A stretch of DNA of 62,493 bases from IMG/VR virus record IMGVR_UViG_3300042934_000841, positions 1 to 62,493 of that record, one strand, 5' to 3'. Made by a program: the position numbers and the translations under genes. Positions 51,727 through 60,016 of the stretch are shown here, one piece after another (position 1 is the stretch's first letter; each line of letters opens with the position of its first letter). The notes beneath the pieces were generated by a model that was not told where the DNA came from, did no database searches, and worked only from the letters and a program-made list of their open reading frames with translations. Source of the stretch: a virus.

Positions 51727-52350
51727 TTACAGGGAACCGTTGTTACGGTCGGACGGGTCGTCCTTACCTTCGGCGATGATGGCTTCCAGGTTGGCCCAGA
51801 TCACATCACGAATCAGCGTCTGATCACCGAACTTCAGCTCTTCGCGGTAGTCGGCATCGTAGCAATCCATGTACTGCGTGAACGTGGTGTGACCGTGCTC
51901 ATCGGTCGCTGCCAAGCCATTGACCACACGGCGGTAGTCAGAGTGCTGTTCACCGAAGCGGCCTTTCTCCACGTCGATGTACGTTTCCTTCCAGCCGTGC
52001 ATGCGATCCGCTGCGACAAGGCGGCGGGTCTTGGTGTTAGCCATGCACCAGCGCTGCATGTTCAAGCCAGCTTGCTGGAACTGACCGATCCGGCTGATCG
52101 GTCGGATGCTGTCATCATCGAACGCGTGGCGGACTTTACGCTTGAGGGCATCAAGCTTACGGTCCAGCGCGTGCAGGTCGAACGAATCAAACCGTTCCCG
52201 TGCTCGTTCCAAGAAGGCCGCGCCGGATTTACCGAGTCGGGTTGCTGCCGACTCGATGTGGCTCCGGAGGAAATCACGGTCGTCGGACCGAGGAGAACCA
52301 TAAGCCAATGACCGAAACACATTGTCATCAGCGTAGACGGCAATTGCCAT
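51727..52350 (-). CDS. Hypothetical protein, 207 aa
   Basis: A charged alpha-rich protein (FLERARERFDSFDLHALDRKLDALKRK). The C-terminus is acidic then polar (GKDDPSDRNNGSL). It lies 15 nt downstream of the RNAP beta'-N gene and so is co-transcribed with it. By order it would be near phiKZ gp56. No motif recognised. Confidence 0.7.
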   Translation of the reverse strand: MAIAVYADDNVFRSLAYGSPRSDDRDFLRSHIESAATRLGKSGAAFLERARERFDSFDLHALDRKLDALKRKVRHAFDDDSIRPISRIGQFQQAGLNMQRWCMANTKTRRLVAADRMHGWKETYIDVEKGRFGEQHSDYRRVVNGLAATDEHGHTTFTQYMDCYDADYREELKFGDQTLIRDVIWANLEAIIAEGKDDPSDRNNGSL

Positions 52351-52365
52351 TGTCTGATCTCCACA

Positions 52366-53859
52366 TTAGATTGAAATTTCATCCCCTTCGATGATCCAGT
52401 TCACGATTGTCGCAACCAGTGGCGGCGGCAGGGTCGAGTTACGGGATACGGTGAAAGGTTTGTTCAGGTCCATGATGCCAGTGTACGGGGCAAGGCGGTC
52501 GAGGGAATCGGCGTTCTTGTTGTCCAGTGGCAGCTCACCCCACAAGGCGTCGCCGTCAAAGTCGGCGTTCTTGTCGATGAGGTTCAGCGGCGACAGAGAG
52601 ATCGTGTTGTCTGACGGATCATTCTTGATCGACTCGATCCCGTTGCACCCAATCGAACCCCGGCGCAGCGTAGGGTTACGACCAAAAGCCGTTGGGATAC
52701 GGCCATCACGGGATTCGTCGATCAATTCCTTGAACAACGCTTCCAAGTGCGGGTGGTGTCGCAGGGTGTTCTCGTACATCAGGGCCATCAGCTCGTTCGG
52801 CGTGAAACGCTGCTTGAGGAGCTTGTTGGTCAGGTGGACTTTGAACAGGAGCACCGACAGCGACCACGGCATGTCAATGCCATCGTAGTTGTGCGGCTTC
52901 TGCCGGGAGGTGATAACGCCCCGGAAGGTGAAGTGAGGACGGGTGCCGTACACCAGCTTACGGGCAATCCCCGGCTTCTTAAACGCAGTCTCGCTTTCGA
53001 ATTCTCGGTAGAACTCGACCAGCTTGCACATGGCGCGGACACACCGGCTTTCCTTACGCAACTGCGTAGGTTCACCGCGTTCGTCGTAGTCGTGCTCGTG
53101 CGAAGCCTTCTTGCGCTTTTGCTTCTGGTAGATGCCTACAATCGTCCAGATCGCGTCAATGGCCGGGGCCATCTTGTGGTCTGCACTGACTTTGCCGTTG
53201 TTCGTCTCGGTGATGAAGCCCATCTTGGACGGGAATGGCAGCACCGTAGTGAACGTCAGCGGCAGGTTCTCCATCAGGAAGCTGAAGATCTTCTTGCGAC
53301 GACGTGCGTTACCTGGGAACAGGTTCTTCTTGAACAGGAGGTGAATGATCTCCTCGTAGTTGTTCACGAAGTTGTTGTAGCCCCGCGGAATCCCCAGCGA
53401 CTCGAGCTTGCGCATCTTGTCAACCGGTTCTTTGTTCTGCGGGTGGTAGAACACGTTCGTCAGGTACTCAAGCAGGCTAAAGCCCGAATACGTGAGGTTC
53501 TTGTTCAGAATCCGCCAGATCTGCAAGTTGAAGAACGCAGGAACGCCGTCCGGCACCTTGATCCACAGGATAGACTCCAGCGGTTTCTCAGTAACGGGTA
53601 GGCAGACGGTACGACAGATTTTACAACGGATGCCGAGGTTGTCTTCGCCGGTAACAGCTTCAGGACCGGTGCAACCACAGCGCGGTACGTTGGACAGTGT
53701 ATCGCCATCGTACTTGGTATAGATGAGGGAGTTGAGCCGCTCCCGCTCAGATTCAAGCGAGATGTCAAACTCGTTAACGTGGATAGGCTCTTGGTTCAGA
53801 CCACGGTAGGCTCGCTCGTAGTCAAAGATCTTGAAATAGACCCCATTACGATTTTTCAA
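52366..53859 (-). CDS. RNA polymerase beta' N-terminal catalytic fragment (phiKZ gp55-like)
   Basis: NADFDGD at about residues 431-437 is the universal Mg-binding motif of beta', so this is the catalytic half. Cysteines at 61, 63, 79, 82 and 86 (CGC, CKICRTVC) form the N-terminal zinc-binding segment. The gene must be combined with beta'-C (36896) and a beta-N outside the window to make the non-virion polymerase. The only ATG at 53928 falls inside the terminator hairpin, so I prefer TTG 53859 with AAGGGTGG upstream (497 aa). The gene after it is ChmA, the gp54-gp55 order of phiKZ. Confidence 0.85.
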   Translation of the reverse strand: MKNRNGVYFKIFDYERAYRGLNQEPIHVNEFDISLESERERLNSLIYTKYDGDTLSNVPRCGCTGPEAVTGEDNLGIRCKICRTVCLPVTEKPLESILWIKVPDGVPAFFNLQIWRILNKNLTYSGFSLLEYLTNVFYHPQNKEPVDKMRKLESLGIPRGYNNFVNNYEEIIHLLFKKNLFPGNARRRKKIFSFLMENLPLTFTTVLPFPSKMGFITETNNGKVSADHKMAPAIDAIWTIVGIYQKQKRKKASHEHDYDERGEPTQLRKESRCVRAMCKLVEFYREFESETAFKKPGIARKLVYGTRPHFTFRGVITSRQKPHNYDGIDMPWSLSVLLFKVHLTNKLLKQRFTPNELMALMYENTLRHHPHLEALFKELIDESRDGRIPTAFGRNPTLRRGSIGCNGIESIKNDPSDNTISLSPLNLIDKNADFDGDALWGELPLDNKNADSLDRLAPYTGIMDLNKPFTVSRNSTLPPPLVATIVNWIIEGDEISI

Positions 53860-53900
53860 TCCGACCACCCTTAGCGCATAAAAAGAAAGGGCACAGACAA

Positions 53901-53918
53901 GGGGAGCCGAGGCTCCCC
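53901..53918 (-). terminator. Hairpin between ChmA and RNAP beta'-N genes
   Basis: GGGGAGCC-GA-GGCTCCCC, 8-bp stem, read leftward followed by TTGTCTGTGCCCTTTC then TTTTTATGC. It lets most ChmA transcripts end before beta'-N, which fits very different amounts of the two products. Confidence 0.65.
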
Positions 53919-53944
53919 CTGAATGCACTTTGCTGCACTAGGCC

Positions 53945-55846
53945 TTAGTAGTTACGACGGCCCAGGCCGTTGCCCAGAGGCGAACGACGGTTGTTGCGGT
54001 TGCCACCCACATCGCGAGCGCGGTTGAAGATACCGCCAGATACGTCGCCAGCGGCGAAGGTCTGGATGCGGCTGTTGCCACGCAGGCGACGGTTGCCGAA
54101 CGAGTACATGGTTTGGTTCTGATCGATGCCGACGTTGCAGTCGTCAACGGCCAGTGCCAGAGCCTGGATCGCGTCCGGGTTCACGTACAGCAGGTTCACG
54201 TAGCGAGCGAACTGGACGTTGTTGCCCAGTACCGATTGCAGCATGCGGGTTTGCTCGCTGACACGAACTTCCCAGTCCAGATCGACGTTGTCGAAGGTTT
54301 CCTGCCAGTCGATGGCCAGGTTCGGATCTTCGTTGCCGGTCTGTACCAACCAACGCAGCATGTCGAAATCGCGCAGGTCGCGAGTTTCGCCTTGGTCGTC
54401 GACGTAGGTACCGGACAGGTAGCGAGCACCCGACAGGCTGACGAACTTCTGCACGCCCAGATCGTTCGCACGACGGGTGAAGTTGCCCAGGGTCAGGCGG
54501 TCAGCGTAGTCCCACAGACGGTCTTCCGACGCACGGTCGCCTTGTGCAGCAGCCCACAGCAGGGAAGTGATCCAGCTGTTGTCGCCACCTTCTTCGACTT
54601 CGATACCCCAAGCCAGCTTCTCGCGAACCAGGCTGAAGAAGTAATCGGACCACTCGTCCAGATCCAGGTTGGTGCGGCTGCCCAGCTCGACGTATTCGCG
54701 AGTAGCGCCATGCAGAGCCAGGTAGCCCACATCGCGGTAGTCGGTCTTGCCACGCTGTTGGTCGTTCGGCAGGAACACTTGTGCCCAGTTCTGGTTACGG
54801 CTGATCACCGAAGCACCGGCCAGGCCGAGCAGCAGCAGCTCTGGAGTGATGGCGTTGCCGCCAGTGTCCAGGTTGTCGATGATGAACACCGGGGTGTAGA
54901 CCTGGGTGTTGTCGCGACGGTTGCGGCTGAAGCCTTCGCCTTCGCTGTCCGGCGAGTAGACCAGGTTCACGTAGCCGCCGACGGTGGTCAGGCGGTTGCG
55001 AACTTGCTGATCTTCCATCTGGATGGTGCCGCTGATGTTCACGACCAGATCGGAACGGCGTGGCAGTTGGTCAGCGGTCTGCACTTCGCGGCCCGAGACG
55101 TCGACGCTGATGTCCAGGTTCTCACCCTTGGCCAGCCACTCGAGGTCGAAGTACAGCTCTTGGTCGGTGTCGTTCACGACCATGGCGTTCAGGGAAGCCA
55201 GGGCGTAGAACGCGATTGCACGGACCGACGCGTTGTCTTTCAAGCTGAAGTCAACCAGCTTGGAAACGGTACGCCAGCCAGCGTCAACCACTTCGACCTG
55301 ACGACGGTTGTCGCTGAAGTGCTTGGCGACGATGTCGCTGGCAGTTTTCAGGTAGCCGTCGGTGACGAAGTCGCCAACCACGCCTGGGATCGGGTACTGA
55401 CGACGGTTGATGTCGTAAGTCTTGACCGGGATGTCGCCATCGACCGAGCTTTCCAGCACAGCGACGTAGGTGTAGACGTTCAGACGACCGTCTTGTTCGT
55501 TCGGGTAAGCGAAGATCACCGAGGACGCTTGAACGTTGTGCTCGCTGGCTTCCATACCGAGGATAACCAGTTTGTCCAGGGACACGGCGCCGTTGCCGCC
55601 AACGTTCTTTTCAGGCGACAGCCATTCTTTCAGGCTGGTCATGGCGTGAACGAGGGCTTCACCGCCGGTGTTACGGGCCAGAGGGCCGCCGAGCAGACGG
55701 TTAACGTCTTTCAGGGTGCCGCTGCGGCGGGTGGAAGCTTGCTCAGGAGCGGCACTGCGAGTTTCCTCACGGGCTGGGCGCTCTTGACGCTGAGAGTTGT
55801 TGTTCGAACCGGCTGGTTGACCGGTGTCTTTTTCGTTTACAGCCAT
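53945..55846 (-). CDS. chmA: Probable phage-nucleus shell protein, chimallin (ChmA)
   Basis: A 633-residue protein. Reported chimallin of 201phi2-1 (gp105) is about 630 residues. The first ~45 residues are disordered (GSNNNSQRQERPAREE), then come about 530 folded mixed alpha/beta residues and a basic, disordered tail (about 595-633) ending GRRNY. ChmA lattices join through flexible N- and C-terminal segments, so this fits. The strongest support is order: it precedes the beta'-N gene exactly as phiKZ gp54 precedes gp55. It stands alone behind a TACATTAT early promoter and before a hairpin, as expected for an abundant early protein. It could instead be another abundant structural protein. Confidence 0.65.
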   Translation of the reverse strand: MAVNEKDTGQPAGSNNNSQRQERPAREETRSAAPEQASTRRSGTLKDVNRLLGGPLARNTGGEALVHAMTSLKEWLSPEKNVGGNGAVSLDKLVILGMEASEHNVQASSVIFAYPNEQDGRLNVYTYVAVLESSVDGDIPVKTYDINRRQYPIPGVVGDFVTDGYLKTASDIVAKHFSDNRRQVEVVDAGWRTVSKLVDFSLKDNASVRAIAFYALASLNAMVVNDTDQELYFDLEWLAKGENLDISVDVSGREVQTADQLPRRSDLVVNISGTIQMEDQQVRNRLTTVGGYVNLVYSPDSEGEGFSRNRRDNTQVYTPVFIIDNLDTGGNAITPELLLLGLAGASVISRNQNWAQVFLPNDQQRGKTDYRDVGYLALHGATREYVELGSRTNLDLDEWSDYFFSLVREKLAWGIEVEEGGDNSWITSLLWAAAQGDRASEDRLWDYADRLTLGNFTRRANDLGVQKFVSLSGARYLSGTYVDDQGETRDLRDFDMLRWLVQTGNEDPNLAIDWQETFDNVDLDWEVRVSEQTRMLQSVLGNNVQFARYVNLLYVNPDAIQALALAVDDCNVGIDQNQTMYSFGNRRLRGNSRIQTFAAGDVSGGIFNRARDVGGNRNNRRSPLGNGLGRRNY

Positions 55847-55920
55847 GGGTGATACTCCTGGGTTGCATGTTTACTAGGGCCTAGTGAACGTCTAGAACAA
55901 TTGTTCCTTGATTCACGTTG

Positions 55921-55928
55921 ATAATGTA
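55921..55928 (-). promoter_or_regulatory. Putative early promoter core TACATTAT
   Basis: CTCTACATTATCAACG on the minus strand, 75 nt upstream of the ChmA start. The flanking AT-rich sequence (CATTCAAAAACTAATC) strengthens it. Confidence 0.6.
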
Positions 55929-56001
55929 GAGCTGATTAGTTTTTGAATGGAATTCTAATCTGGGCCTCATTACCATCTGCTAGGAAGGTATTAATTAACG
56001 C

Positions 56002-56077
56002 GTGCTCCAGCGAGGGAAAAACCGGATTAGGGTAAAGCCCTCCCATTAGACGATGACCGTTAAGTCACCGGGAGCAC
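56002..56077. other. 76-nt cloverleaf-like structured element
   Basis: GTGCTCC (56002-56008) pairs perfectly with GGAGCAC (56071-56077). Inside, GAGGG..CCCTC and TGAC..GTCA can form two further stems. Length 76 nt and a 7-bp closing stem mimic a tRNA, but neither strand has a proper T-loop or anticodon arm. It lies in the 340-nt noncoding gap between ChmA and the gene at 56187 and could be a small RNA or a leader element. Confidence 0.35.
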
Positions 56078-56186
56078 AACTCCTATACAATAGGGAGTAG
56101 TGTGTTATTTTTTACACGAATACTCTCCTTTACTCGCCATTGCTGGCTAATTGTTTGAGACTCTCAACTAACCTTTGGGTGTAGCC

Positions 56187-57302
56187 ATGTACACAGTTTT
56201 CAATACTGCCCCACGGGTTGGGTCAGTGAACATTGCCACCGTTGGACTGGACTACGTGAAGAACGTGGTCAGTGAGCAGGTGAGCCGCTATAAAGAGTAC
56301 CGCTTACAAACACCGGGCCACATCGAAAGCAACCACCTGCTGCTCAAGATCCTTAATAGCCTGATGGTGGACTTCGACGGTGACCTGATGAGTTATCAGA
56401 ACCGCGTCGCAGCACAGGTCAACCGTTTGTCCGGTTCCATGGGACTGTCCAACAGTGCCCACCACGGGCGGGTCTTTGATAAAGGCACCTTCTACGGGGA
56501 CGACGTCAGCGAGATCTATATCACCACTGCTGACACCACCAACCCCCGCGATCTGTGGAACAACTGGGAGAACATGTCCTGCGTACGCGTACTGGCTCAC
56601 CCTTGCCACGGCGCCACCGTGATTGAACTGGACGGGTCGCTCAAGATCCCGAACGAGTTCCGCATGAAGATCAACCTGGCTGTGCTGGAGATTAACATTC
56701 CCCTGCTGGCCTGTCAGTTCCAAATGTGGAAACTGGGCAACCGGATTCGCACCTCACAGGCCGACCGTATCCCGGACAGCTACTTCATCAGTCAGGTCAT
56801 CCTGCCGAACATGCTCATGAGCCACTTGGACATCTGCATGCTCAACGAGCTGGCCTACATGTTTGACATGAACGGCACCTTCGATCCGAAGACCAACATG
56901 CCTTACTATCAGACGGATGTGACGGGACGACTGGAAGATGGGGTGGATGATATCCTCAAGCGCTTCACCACGCAGACCACGACGTTTCCTGACATGCTGC
57001 GCAATGTCCCCTGCTTTGGAGCGAAGACGCTCCTAGAGGCTGTGAGGATGCCTGACATCGCCTTTACCAATCAGGTGATCTGGGCACTGACCGCGGCGCG
57101 CTTGCCGCTGGTGGCGTTCCTGCTCAAGTTGAACAAGGCGAACAACAACGCCAAGAACGACCTGTACGTGAACCGCTTCCGTCGCAGCATCATTGAAGCC
57201 CAATCCGGGAAGTACCTGTCCAACGGCGTACCGCCGGATGTGGCCGATTACTTCAAGGACTACTTGGCTACTCACATCGAGCCGTACTTGAAAGAGATAT
57301 AA
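56187..57302 (+). CDS. Hypothetical protein, 371 aa (phiKZ gp53 region)
   Basis: An alpha/beta protein. MVDFDGDLMSY (about 60-70) superficially resembles the RNAP NADFDGD motif but the surrounding sequence does not. Otherwise it has helices rich in Asn/Leu (LNKANNNAKNDLYVNRFR). The start is ATG 56187 with GGGTG upstream. It is divergent from ChmA and ends at the 57307-57338 terminator. A role is not clear; a virion or nucleus-related protein is possible. Confidence 0.7.
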   Translation: MYTVFNTAPRVGSVNIATVGLDYVKNVVSEQVSRYKEYRLQTPGHIESNHLLLKILNSLMVDFDGDLMSYQNRVAAQVNRLSGSMGLSNSAHHGRVFDKGTFYGDDVSEIYITTADTTNPRDLWNNWENMSCVRVLAHPCHGATVIELDGSLKIPNEFRMKINLAVLEINIPLLACQFQMWKLGNRIRTSQADRIPDSYFISQVILPNMLMSHLDICMLNELAYMFDMNGTFDPKTNMPYYQTDVTGRLEDGVDDILKRFTTQTTTFPDMLRNVPCFGAKTLLEAVRMPDIAFTNQVIWALTAARLPLVAFLLKLNKANNNAKNDLYVNRFRRSIIEAQSGKYLSNGVPPDVADYFKDYLATHIEPYLKEI

Positions 57303-57306
57303 GGTC

Positions 57307-57338
57307 TAGACCGAGGAGCCTACTGGCTCCTCGGTCTA
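57307..57338. terminator. Bidirectional terminator, 14-bp perfect stem
   Basis: TAGACCGAGGAGCC and GGCTCCTCGGTCTA pair around TACT between the convergent stops at 57302 and 57350, followed on the plus strand by TGCC. Confidence 0.85.
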
Positions 57339-57349
57339 TGCCGTGTTGA

Positions 57350-57700
57350 TCAACCTTGCTTGTTGGGTTGGTTCACCCGTTGGCCACGCGAATACAGGAT
57401 GTCCAAGCTCTGTGCCAGCAACTTGACCACCGCTGCGTTCTCTTCGCAGGCAAACGGTCCAGTCTGAAAGGTCTCCAAGCGGTGCTTGGCGATTTCCAGT
57501 AAAGACTCGAGGGTGTGGCCGTTACGCCCGACCGTGGCAGGGTTACCGTCTTGAAACAGCACGGTAAGCACCTGTTGGGCCTCCAGGTCCAGACGGAAGG
57601 TATTACTCTCCGTGTCCAGACCGGCTACATCGTAACGGTTATGGCTGTGCGCCGCTGTCATTTCCCCGACAGGGAACACATTAAGGCCATTTACGTCCAC
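57350..57700 (-). CDS. Hypothetical protein, 116 aa
   Basis: A 116-residue alpha/beta protein with a beta-rich first half (FRLDLEAQQVLTVLFQDG) and helical second half (LESLLEIAKHRLETF). Its start overlaps the end of the polymerase gene by 10 nt, so translation is coupled. It could be a small partner of the split polymerase, but no motif supports this. Confidence 0.65.
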   Translation of the reverse strand: MDVNGLNVFPVGEMTAAHSHNRYDVAGLDTESNTFRLDLEAQQVLTVLFQDGNPATVGRNGHTLESLLEIAKHRLETFQTGPFACEENAAVVKLLAQSLDILYSRGQRVNQPNKQG

Positions 57701-59928
57701 GCTTCTTCTCCTTCATGGATGATGCTATTCTGATCAGTAGGCGCAGGAATCTGGTTGACCTCACCCTCAGGACTGTAGATGTCGCTGATTAGGCGCACGT
57801 ACTTGCTGTCCACTTGGAAGATACCCACGGTTTCCAGGATCATGTAGAACGACTCCAAGATCTCGTAGGTCAGGCGGCGGATGTCAATGAACTCCATCAC
57901 CTCGTCTGGCATCCCTGTACCAGAGAGAATCTGGTGGGGCAATAGCAGGGTTGCGATTGTGTCCCGATTCTTCTCCAAAGCATAAGTCGTCATGCGCTTG
58001 CCAAAATCGGCATCGACCTTGGTCATGTGGGCCAGCCAGTCCTTCATGTCCGTCTTGTTCTTAATCCGCAGCGGCACCTTAATGATCGAGTAAGGGGGTT
58101 TATCGACCATGCCGTACTTAGGACCGAACACCTCGTTCCACATGAGGAAGTGACGGTAGTTGGACGTTTCCATGTTGGCGTAGCTTTCCTGGATCTGCCC
58201 GGACTTGAGGTACTTGTGCTCACCCTTCTTGATGGAGGTGTAGATGTCCTGTTCCCATTCCCACACGCAGTGGTACAGGTAATCCAAGGAGAACTGACGA
58301 CCTTCCTCGGCGGTTTCCAAGACTTCCTTCATCAGATCGGTAGCCCGTTGGATCACAGCAACCGGTACGGCCGAGGAACGCAGGGCTACACCTTTGATCT
58401 CCATGTCGTTGACCAGCTTCACGTTGCCTTCCTGCGCAGAGCGAGAAGCGTAGTAGTGCTTGGCACGGCTGGTCAGCACGAACACCGGGAACGCGAACTC
58501 GTTCTTCATGGACAGACGGTGCAGGTCTTCTGCGATCACACCCATGTTGGCCGAGAACATGGCCAGCACGTGGACAATGCACTGACAGGCAATGTACGTC
58601 GTGGTGTACCAGATGCCGTCGCCTTCTTTGGTCCGAGCGTCCGAGCCGGTGTACCACGTTACCCAGTCTTGGGTGGTGAAGATCGTGGAGTCGGTGTCAG
58701 AGGCCAGTACCACACGGCGCAGGATGCCCTTGATGTTCGCCACAGAGGGTGGCAACTGCTTAGGCGTCAGGAAGACCCGAATGAACGTGAAGTACTCTTG
58801 CAGCACGGTCACGATGTTCTTGGCAGTGCGGGCCAAAATGGTCAGCTTGTGGACAATCTCCGGCGTTTGCTCGGCGTCCACCAGCTTCTCAATGTTCGTA
58901 CCTTTCATCATGTCAGCGTTAAGGTACACGGCCAGTACGGCGGTATCCCCGTCCACAGACTTGTTCAGGTACTTGCCCGGATCGTCAAACACCTCAGTGT
59001 CGGCATACGGGTCGAACTTGATCATCTTGTCCATCCAACCGCGGACGAACTGCTCGTTGAGCTTGGTGATGTGGTGCAGGTCACCGGTGTACACGACGAT
59101 CGCGCGTTCTACCGGCTCCAGACGGACAATGAAGTCCACCAGCTTCTGGAATTGCGTGGCGTTACGCCAGTACAGGTCCGTAGAGCGCTTGATGCATTCC
59201 ACCGTGTCCTGTACGCTTGGGTAGACCAAGCCGCATTCTTTCAGGGCATTGTCGAACTCGTCATGCGGTTGGCTATCAATAAGCGACAGCATATTCGAGA
59301 GGGCAATGTCCACCGACCAGTAATGTCGGGAGCCTGCCAGTAACCGCTCGTTGTTGGCGTTACCGTAGCCGGTGGCCGTACGGCACATCGACGTCAGCGA
59401 GGAGTGACCGGACTTCACGTACAGGATGTTACCGGCAAAGCCGTGCATACCCGACAGGGAGTTGATCGCGATCTTCTTGGCGTTCTGCTCGGAGTTCTTG
59501 ATCTTCTCCAGCACTTTGTCGTTGTTAGTCCGGGCCCGGAACATTTCGTTCTTGGCTTTCTTCCGGCCAGCAATACCGGCCTCAACGAACTTGGCCGTGG
59601 GGGACTTCAGGACGTCGGGGCGCTCGTAGCACACCATGGAAGGAGACAGGATGCGCTTGGTCTCGGTGACTTCCTTGACGTACTGGAGCAGGGTGACTTC
59701 TGCCCGTACACGGTTGCCCGGTGATTCTTGGCGAAGCACCAGCATGTTTGGGTCTTTGATCGGGAATGACCCATTACGGGACACTTGCTTGCGGACGAAC
59801 TTTAAGCACTTGTCCTTGGGCTGACCGGTCATTTTGTGCAAAAAAAGAGTGTTCTGCGAGAAGAACCCCTTGAGCAAGTCAAGGTCTCGTTTGTACTCTG
59901 ACTTCTGAAGGACGAAGGGATTATCCAT
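57691..59928 (-). CDS. Family B DNA polymerase, palm/fingers half with motifs B and C
   Basis: A 745-residue protein. KIAINSLSG (152-160) is the fingers motif B KxxxNSxYG with Ser for Tyr. SDTDST (410-415) is the palm motif C DTDS that holds two catalytic metals. About 250 residues separate B and C, longer than in most family B enzymes, so an insertion is likely. The missing exonuclease motifs and palm motif A lie in the protein at 11386. The start chosen is ATG 59928; an upstream in-frame ATG at 59976 overlaps a hairpin region. The gene overlaps 57350-57700 at its end. Confidence 0.85.
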   Translation of the reverse strand: MDNPFVLQKSEYKRDLDLLKGFFSQNTLFLHKMTGQPKDKCLKFVRKQVSRNGSFPIKDPNMLVLRQESPGNRVRAEVTLLQYVKEVTETKRILSPSMVCYERPDVLKSPTAKFVEAGIAGRKKAKNEMFRARTNNDKVLEKIKNSEQNAKKIAINSLSGMHGFAGNILYVKSGHSSLTSMCRTATGYGNANNERLLAGSRHYWSVDIALSNMLSLIDSQPHDEFDNALKECGLVYPSVQDTVECIKRSTDLYWRNATQFQKLVDFIVRLEPVERAIVVYTGDLHHITKLNEQFVRGWMDKMIKFDPYADTEVFDDPGKYLNKSVDGDTAVLAVYLNADMMKGTNIEKLVDAEQTPEIVHKLTILARTAKNIVTVLQEYFTFIRVFLTPKQLPPSVANIKGILRRVVLASDTDSTIFTTQDWVTWYTGSDARTKEGDGIWYTTTYIACQCIVHVLAMFSANMGVIAEDLHRLSMKNEFAFPVFVLTSRAKHYYASRSAQEGNVKLVNDMEIKGVALRSSAVPVAVIQRATDLMKEVLETAEEGRQFSLDYLYHCVWEWEQDIYTSIKKGEHKYLKSGQIQESYANMETSNYRHFLMWNEVFGPKYGMVDKPPYSIIKVPLRIKNKTDMKDWLAHMTKVDADFGKRMTTYALEKNRDTIATLLLPHQILSGTGMPDEVMEFIDIRRLTYEILESFYMILETVGIFQVDSKYVRLISDIYSPEGEVNQIPAPTDQNSIIHEGEEAWT

Positions 59929-60016
59929 GGGCGCGTAAAACCTTTCTATCTGATTGACGGGTGGGAGCCGAGGCAACCACCCTGAGTCCTATAAGAAAGA
60001 GAGGGTCTGTATTTAT

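Noticed and set aside
53945-55846. Tail sheath or major capsid protein
   Set aside because: The length and abundance would allow it, but gene order beside RNAP beta'-N, early-type promoter and disordered ends fit chimallin better.
56002-56077. tRNA gene
   Set aside because: A 7-bp closing stem and 76-nt length are present, but neither strand shows a T-loop, a 5-bp anticodon stem or the conserved D-loop bases.
56367-56384. DFDGD in the 371-aa protein as a second RNAP catalytic motif
   Set aside because: The residues before and after do not follow beta' sequence, there is no zinc segment, and the real NADFDGD is at 52366-53859.
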